From: Desulfovibrio sp.
Lineage (GTDB): Bacteria; Desulfobacterota; Desulfovibrionia; Desulfovibrionales; Desulfovibrionaceae
Assembly: GCA_031282465.1 (NCBI GenBank)
Contig: JAITDR010000258.1
Coordinates: 1-7,575 of the forward strand
DNA length: 7,575 nucleotides
Direction: 5' to 3'
The notes beneath the pieces were generated by a model. It had not been told where the DNA came from. It ran no database searches and saw only the letters and a program-made list of their open reading frames with translations. Within the stretch, counting starts at the first letter, position 1, and each line of letters begins with the position of its first letter. Shown piece by piece: positions 6,449 through 7,575 of the stretch. The position numbers and the translations under genes are program-made.

Positions 6449-6559
6449 ACGCGATGCCGCGGATGCCCGTTCGGACGCCCTCGACGTGACGGAGGAATTT
6501 ACCGATCATGCGCCGGGCGGCAGCCGGGTGACGGCAACGCATGAGGCTCCGCAGCTTCA
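6449..6559. other. Convergent intergenic gap between manC and the class II aldolase
   Basis: These 111 bases separate two convergent genes. I looked for a bidirectional terminator and found only short GC-rich repeats (such as CCGG-N7-CCGG near 6513-6528), no stem followed by a T-tract on either strand. No ribosome-binding site plus plausible small gene is seen. Confidence 0.4.
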
Positions 6560-7174
6560 CTACCCGCGCTGCAGCTCCGCCTGCTGTTCTTCCGTCAGCC
6601 CTGCTCCCCGGCCCGCAAGGATAAAGAAGATGCGCGCGTTTTCTTCTATCTCCTCGGCAATGTTCAAGGCGTGTTCCGTGTTGTTGCCGACGGTCAGCAC
6701 GCCGTGCTTGGCGAGCAACACCGAATTGCGCCCGGCCAAGACCTCGCCGGCCATGTCGGCAAGTTCTTTCGAACCGGGTCGCAAATAGGGCAGCACGGGG
6801 AGTTTGCCCACGCTTATCGCATATCCCGGCGTATACACGGGCACAGCGCACAGCGGGTCAAGAGGCAGACAGGACAGGGCGGTCGCATAGGTGCTGTGAA
6901 CATGCACCGCGCATGCAACGTCGGCCCGCACATAGCAGCGGCAGTGCATACGCCGTTCCCGCGAGGGAACGCCGCCGCCGTAAACCGAGCCGTCCGGGCG
7001 CATACGCACGACGTCGTCTTCCGACAGCGCACCCAGATTGCGTCCGGTGGGCGTAATGAGGATGTCCCCGTCGCACCGGACGCTGATGTTCCCTCCGGAA
7101 CCGCAGACCAAACCTTTTGCGCAGACCTGTCCGCACAGTTGCAGAAGCGTTTGTCTCTGTTCGGAATCGTTCAT
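6560..7174 (-). CDS. Class II aldolase/adducin-family protein, L-fuculose-1-phosphate aldolase-like
   Basis: 204 residues. Zinc-dependent retro-aldol cleavage of a ketose-1-phosphate to dihydroxyacetone phosphate and an aldehyde is the expected reaction. Seen: GSGGNISVR (25-33) and ITPTGRNL (40-47) for the phosphate site, VPSRE with catalytic-type Glu73, zinc ligands HVH (His91, His93) in AVHVHSTYATALS, and LLAKHGVLTVG (His157). These positions nearly coincide with Glu73, His92, His94 and His155 of E. coli FucA (215 residues). Start: ATG 7174 has AAAGGA 7 nt upstream on the minus strand; the frame stays open to 7348 but the added residues are non-family. Substrate could be fuculose-1-P, 5-deoxyribulose-1-P or methylthioribulose-1-P; MtnB dehydratase shares the fold but its typical sequences look less similar. 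No fucose-pathway genes are adjacent. Weakly supported context link: the MTA/SAH deaminase 1.7 kb away. Confidence 0.88.
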   Translation of the reverse strand: MNDSEQRQTLLQLCGQVCAKGLVCGSGGNISVRCDGDILITPTGRNLGALSEDDVVRMRPDGSVYGGGVPSRERRMHCRCYVRADVACAVHVHSTYATALSCLPLDPLCAVPVYTPGYAISVGKLPVLPYLRPGSKELADMAGEVLAGRNSVLLAKHGVLTVGNNTEHALNIAEEIEENARIFFILAGRGAGLTEEQQAELQRG

Positions 7175-7286
7175 CCGGCGGTCCTTTATGGTTTGAAACC
7201 GTCCCTTCAGGAAGATTGCCGTTCGGCGGCCGGAGCGGGATGCGGATTGCAGCCCGCGCTGGAGCAGATTAGCATTGATTTTATAT
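7175..7286. promoter_or_regulatory. Upstream region of the class II aldolase gene, no clear promoter
   Basis: This stretch should contain the aldolase promoter on the minus strand if the gene is transcribed alone. An AT-rich TATAAA reads on the minus strand at 7280-7285, but nothing like TTGACA lies about 17 nt further upstream (that spot falls inside the hairpin repeat). AAAGGA at 7182-7187 is the ribosome-binding site. No operator palindrome is evident. Confidence 0.3.
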
Positions 7287-7325
7287 GCCTCCGGCGGCCG
7301 GGGGGAATGATTTCCCCCGGACCCC
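7287..7325. repeat. 39-nt hairpin repeat, copy 2
   Basis: Same orientation as copy 1 (1071-1109), differing at two positions. The core stem is CCGGGGGGAA (7298-7307) with TTTCCCCCGG (7311-7320), 10 pairs including one G-U in RNA, loop TGA. It lies 19 nt beyond the stop of the truncated flavoprotein reading on the minus strand and 113 nt upstream of the aldolase start. It could terminate leftward transcription from the broken gene, but no T-tract follows. Confidence 0.75.
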
Positions 7326-7344
7326 TCATCGTGGACACGCATTC

Positions 7345-7473
7345 TCAAAGTTGAAACGCGCCGTGCTGCTCAAGCGCTTCGGAGAAAGGCCGCAACAGTG
7401 AGGCCGTGTTGCCGTTTTTGCGCGGGCTGCCCGCCAGTATACATACTTTCGGCGTGGTTGAAGAAGAGTGCAT
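7345..7473 (-). pseudogene. N-terminal stub of a flavodoxin-fold NAD(P)H-dependent FMN reductase
   Basis: A 42-residue frame starts at ATG 7473 with GAGG 5 nt upstream on the minus strand. Seen: PKVCILAGSPRKNGNTASLL (residues 8-27) is the first beta strand and FMN-phosphate loop (GSPRKxGNT) of the NADPH-dependent FMN reductase / multimeric flavodoxin family, followed by the start of helix 1 (RPFSEALEQHGAF). Family members run about 180-220 residues, yet a TGA stops this one right after helix 1, and no frame downstream continues the fold before the hairpin repeat and the aldolase gene. The gene therefore looks truncated by deletion or rearrangement near 7345. The good ribosome-binding site and intact N-terminus suggest the loss is fairly recent. 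The frame is also open up to 7527, but those extra residues do not resemble the family. Confidence 0.7.
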
Positions 7474-7575
7474 ATCGGCCTCGCTGTTTGCCGCGCTTTG
7501 CGGCGCTTGAAAACTATTGCGGGTCACGGCGCGGACCGGCGCATTGCCGCGATCCGACGCAGACGTGCTTGGATG

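Noticed and set aside
7280..7308. Sigma-70 promoter on the minus strand for the aldolase (TATAAA)
   Set aside because: No matching -35 hexamer; the place where it should be lies in the hairpin repeat.
6671..7354. 227-codon plus-strand frame opposite the class II aldolase
   Set aside because: The minus strand carries the zinc His-x-His and glutamate motifs; the plus product has none.
1..7575. CRISPR array, tRNA, rRNA, insertion sequence or integrase
   Set aside because: No regularly spaced repeats, no tRNA-like cloverleaf noticed, and no transposase or recombinase motif in any plausible frame.

Overview
The window is GC-rich (mostly about 60-65% by eye) and bacterial. The likely source is a member of the Desulfovibrionaceae or a related anaerobic deltaproteobacterium. 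I infer this from the gene mix (a nickel-type LarA-family protein, an EutT-type cobalamin adenosyltransferase, an MTA/SAH deaminase, a class II aldolase) and from a GC-rich 'cggcggccggggg...' hairpin repeat of a kind I associate with Desulfovibrio intergenic regions. No rRNA, tRNA, CRISPR array, transposase or integrase is visible.

Layout, left to right: (1) 1-1044 (+) is a LarA-family gene cut at its 5' end by the window edge. (2) A 39-nt hairpin repeat at 1071-1109 follows it. (3) 1141-1837 (+) is a compact two-gene toxin-antitoxin candidate: a Panacea (DUF4065/SocA-like) antitoxin overlapping by 20 nt a small RelE/ParE-like gene that starts at a GTG behind a perfect AGGAGG. (4) 1926-2768 (+) is an EutT-like cobalamin adenosyltransferase that lacks the cysteine motif of the enterobacterial enzyme. 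(5) 2769-2939 holds no clear gene, only two very short open frames that may be debris. (6) 2940-3449 (+) is a second, distantly related Panacea-like protein, strikingly AT-rich (about 39% GC in its core) and with no visible toxin partner. (7) 3468-4832 (+) is an MTA/SAH deaminase. (8) 4811-6448 (+) is a bifunctional mannose-1-phosphate guanylyltransferase/mannose-6-phosphate isomerase, overlapping the deaminase and carrying an unusual N-terminal extension. (9) 6560-7174 (-) is a FucA-like class II aldolase, convergent with the previous gene. (10) 7287-7325 is the second copy of the hairpin repeat. (11) 7345-7473 (-) is the N-terminal stub of a flavodoxin-like NAD(P)H/FMN reductase gene, broken just before that repeat.

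The window reads as a mosaic of housekeeping and metabolic genes (B12 cofactor, MTA/SAH salvage, GDP-mannose supply) invaded by defence- or toxin-antitoxin-type accessory genes. eutT sits alone between the two Panacea genes, with no other ethanolamine or microcompartment genes in view. The deaminase and the class II aldolase could both serve 5'-deoxynucleoside salvage (a DHAP-shunt-like route), but the connecting enzymes are not here, so that link is only a hypothesis. The most interesting part is 1141-3449: a Panacea/RelE-like pair and an orphan, foreign-looking Panacea protein on either side of an atypical eutT.
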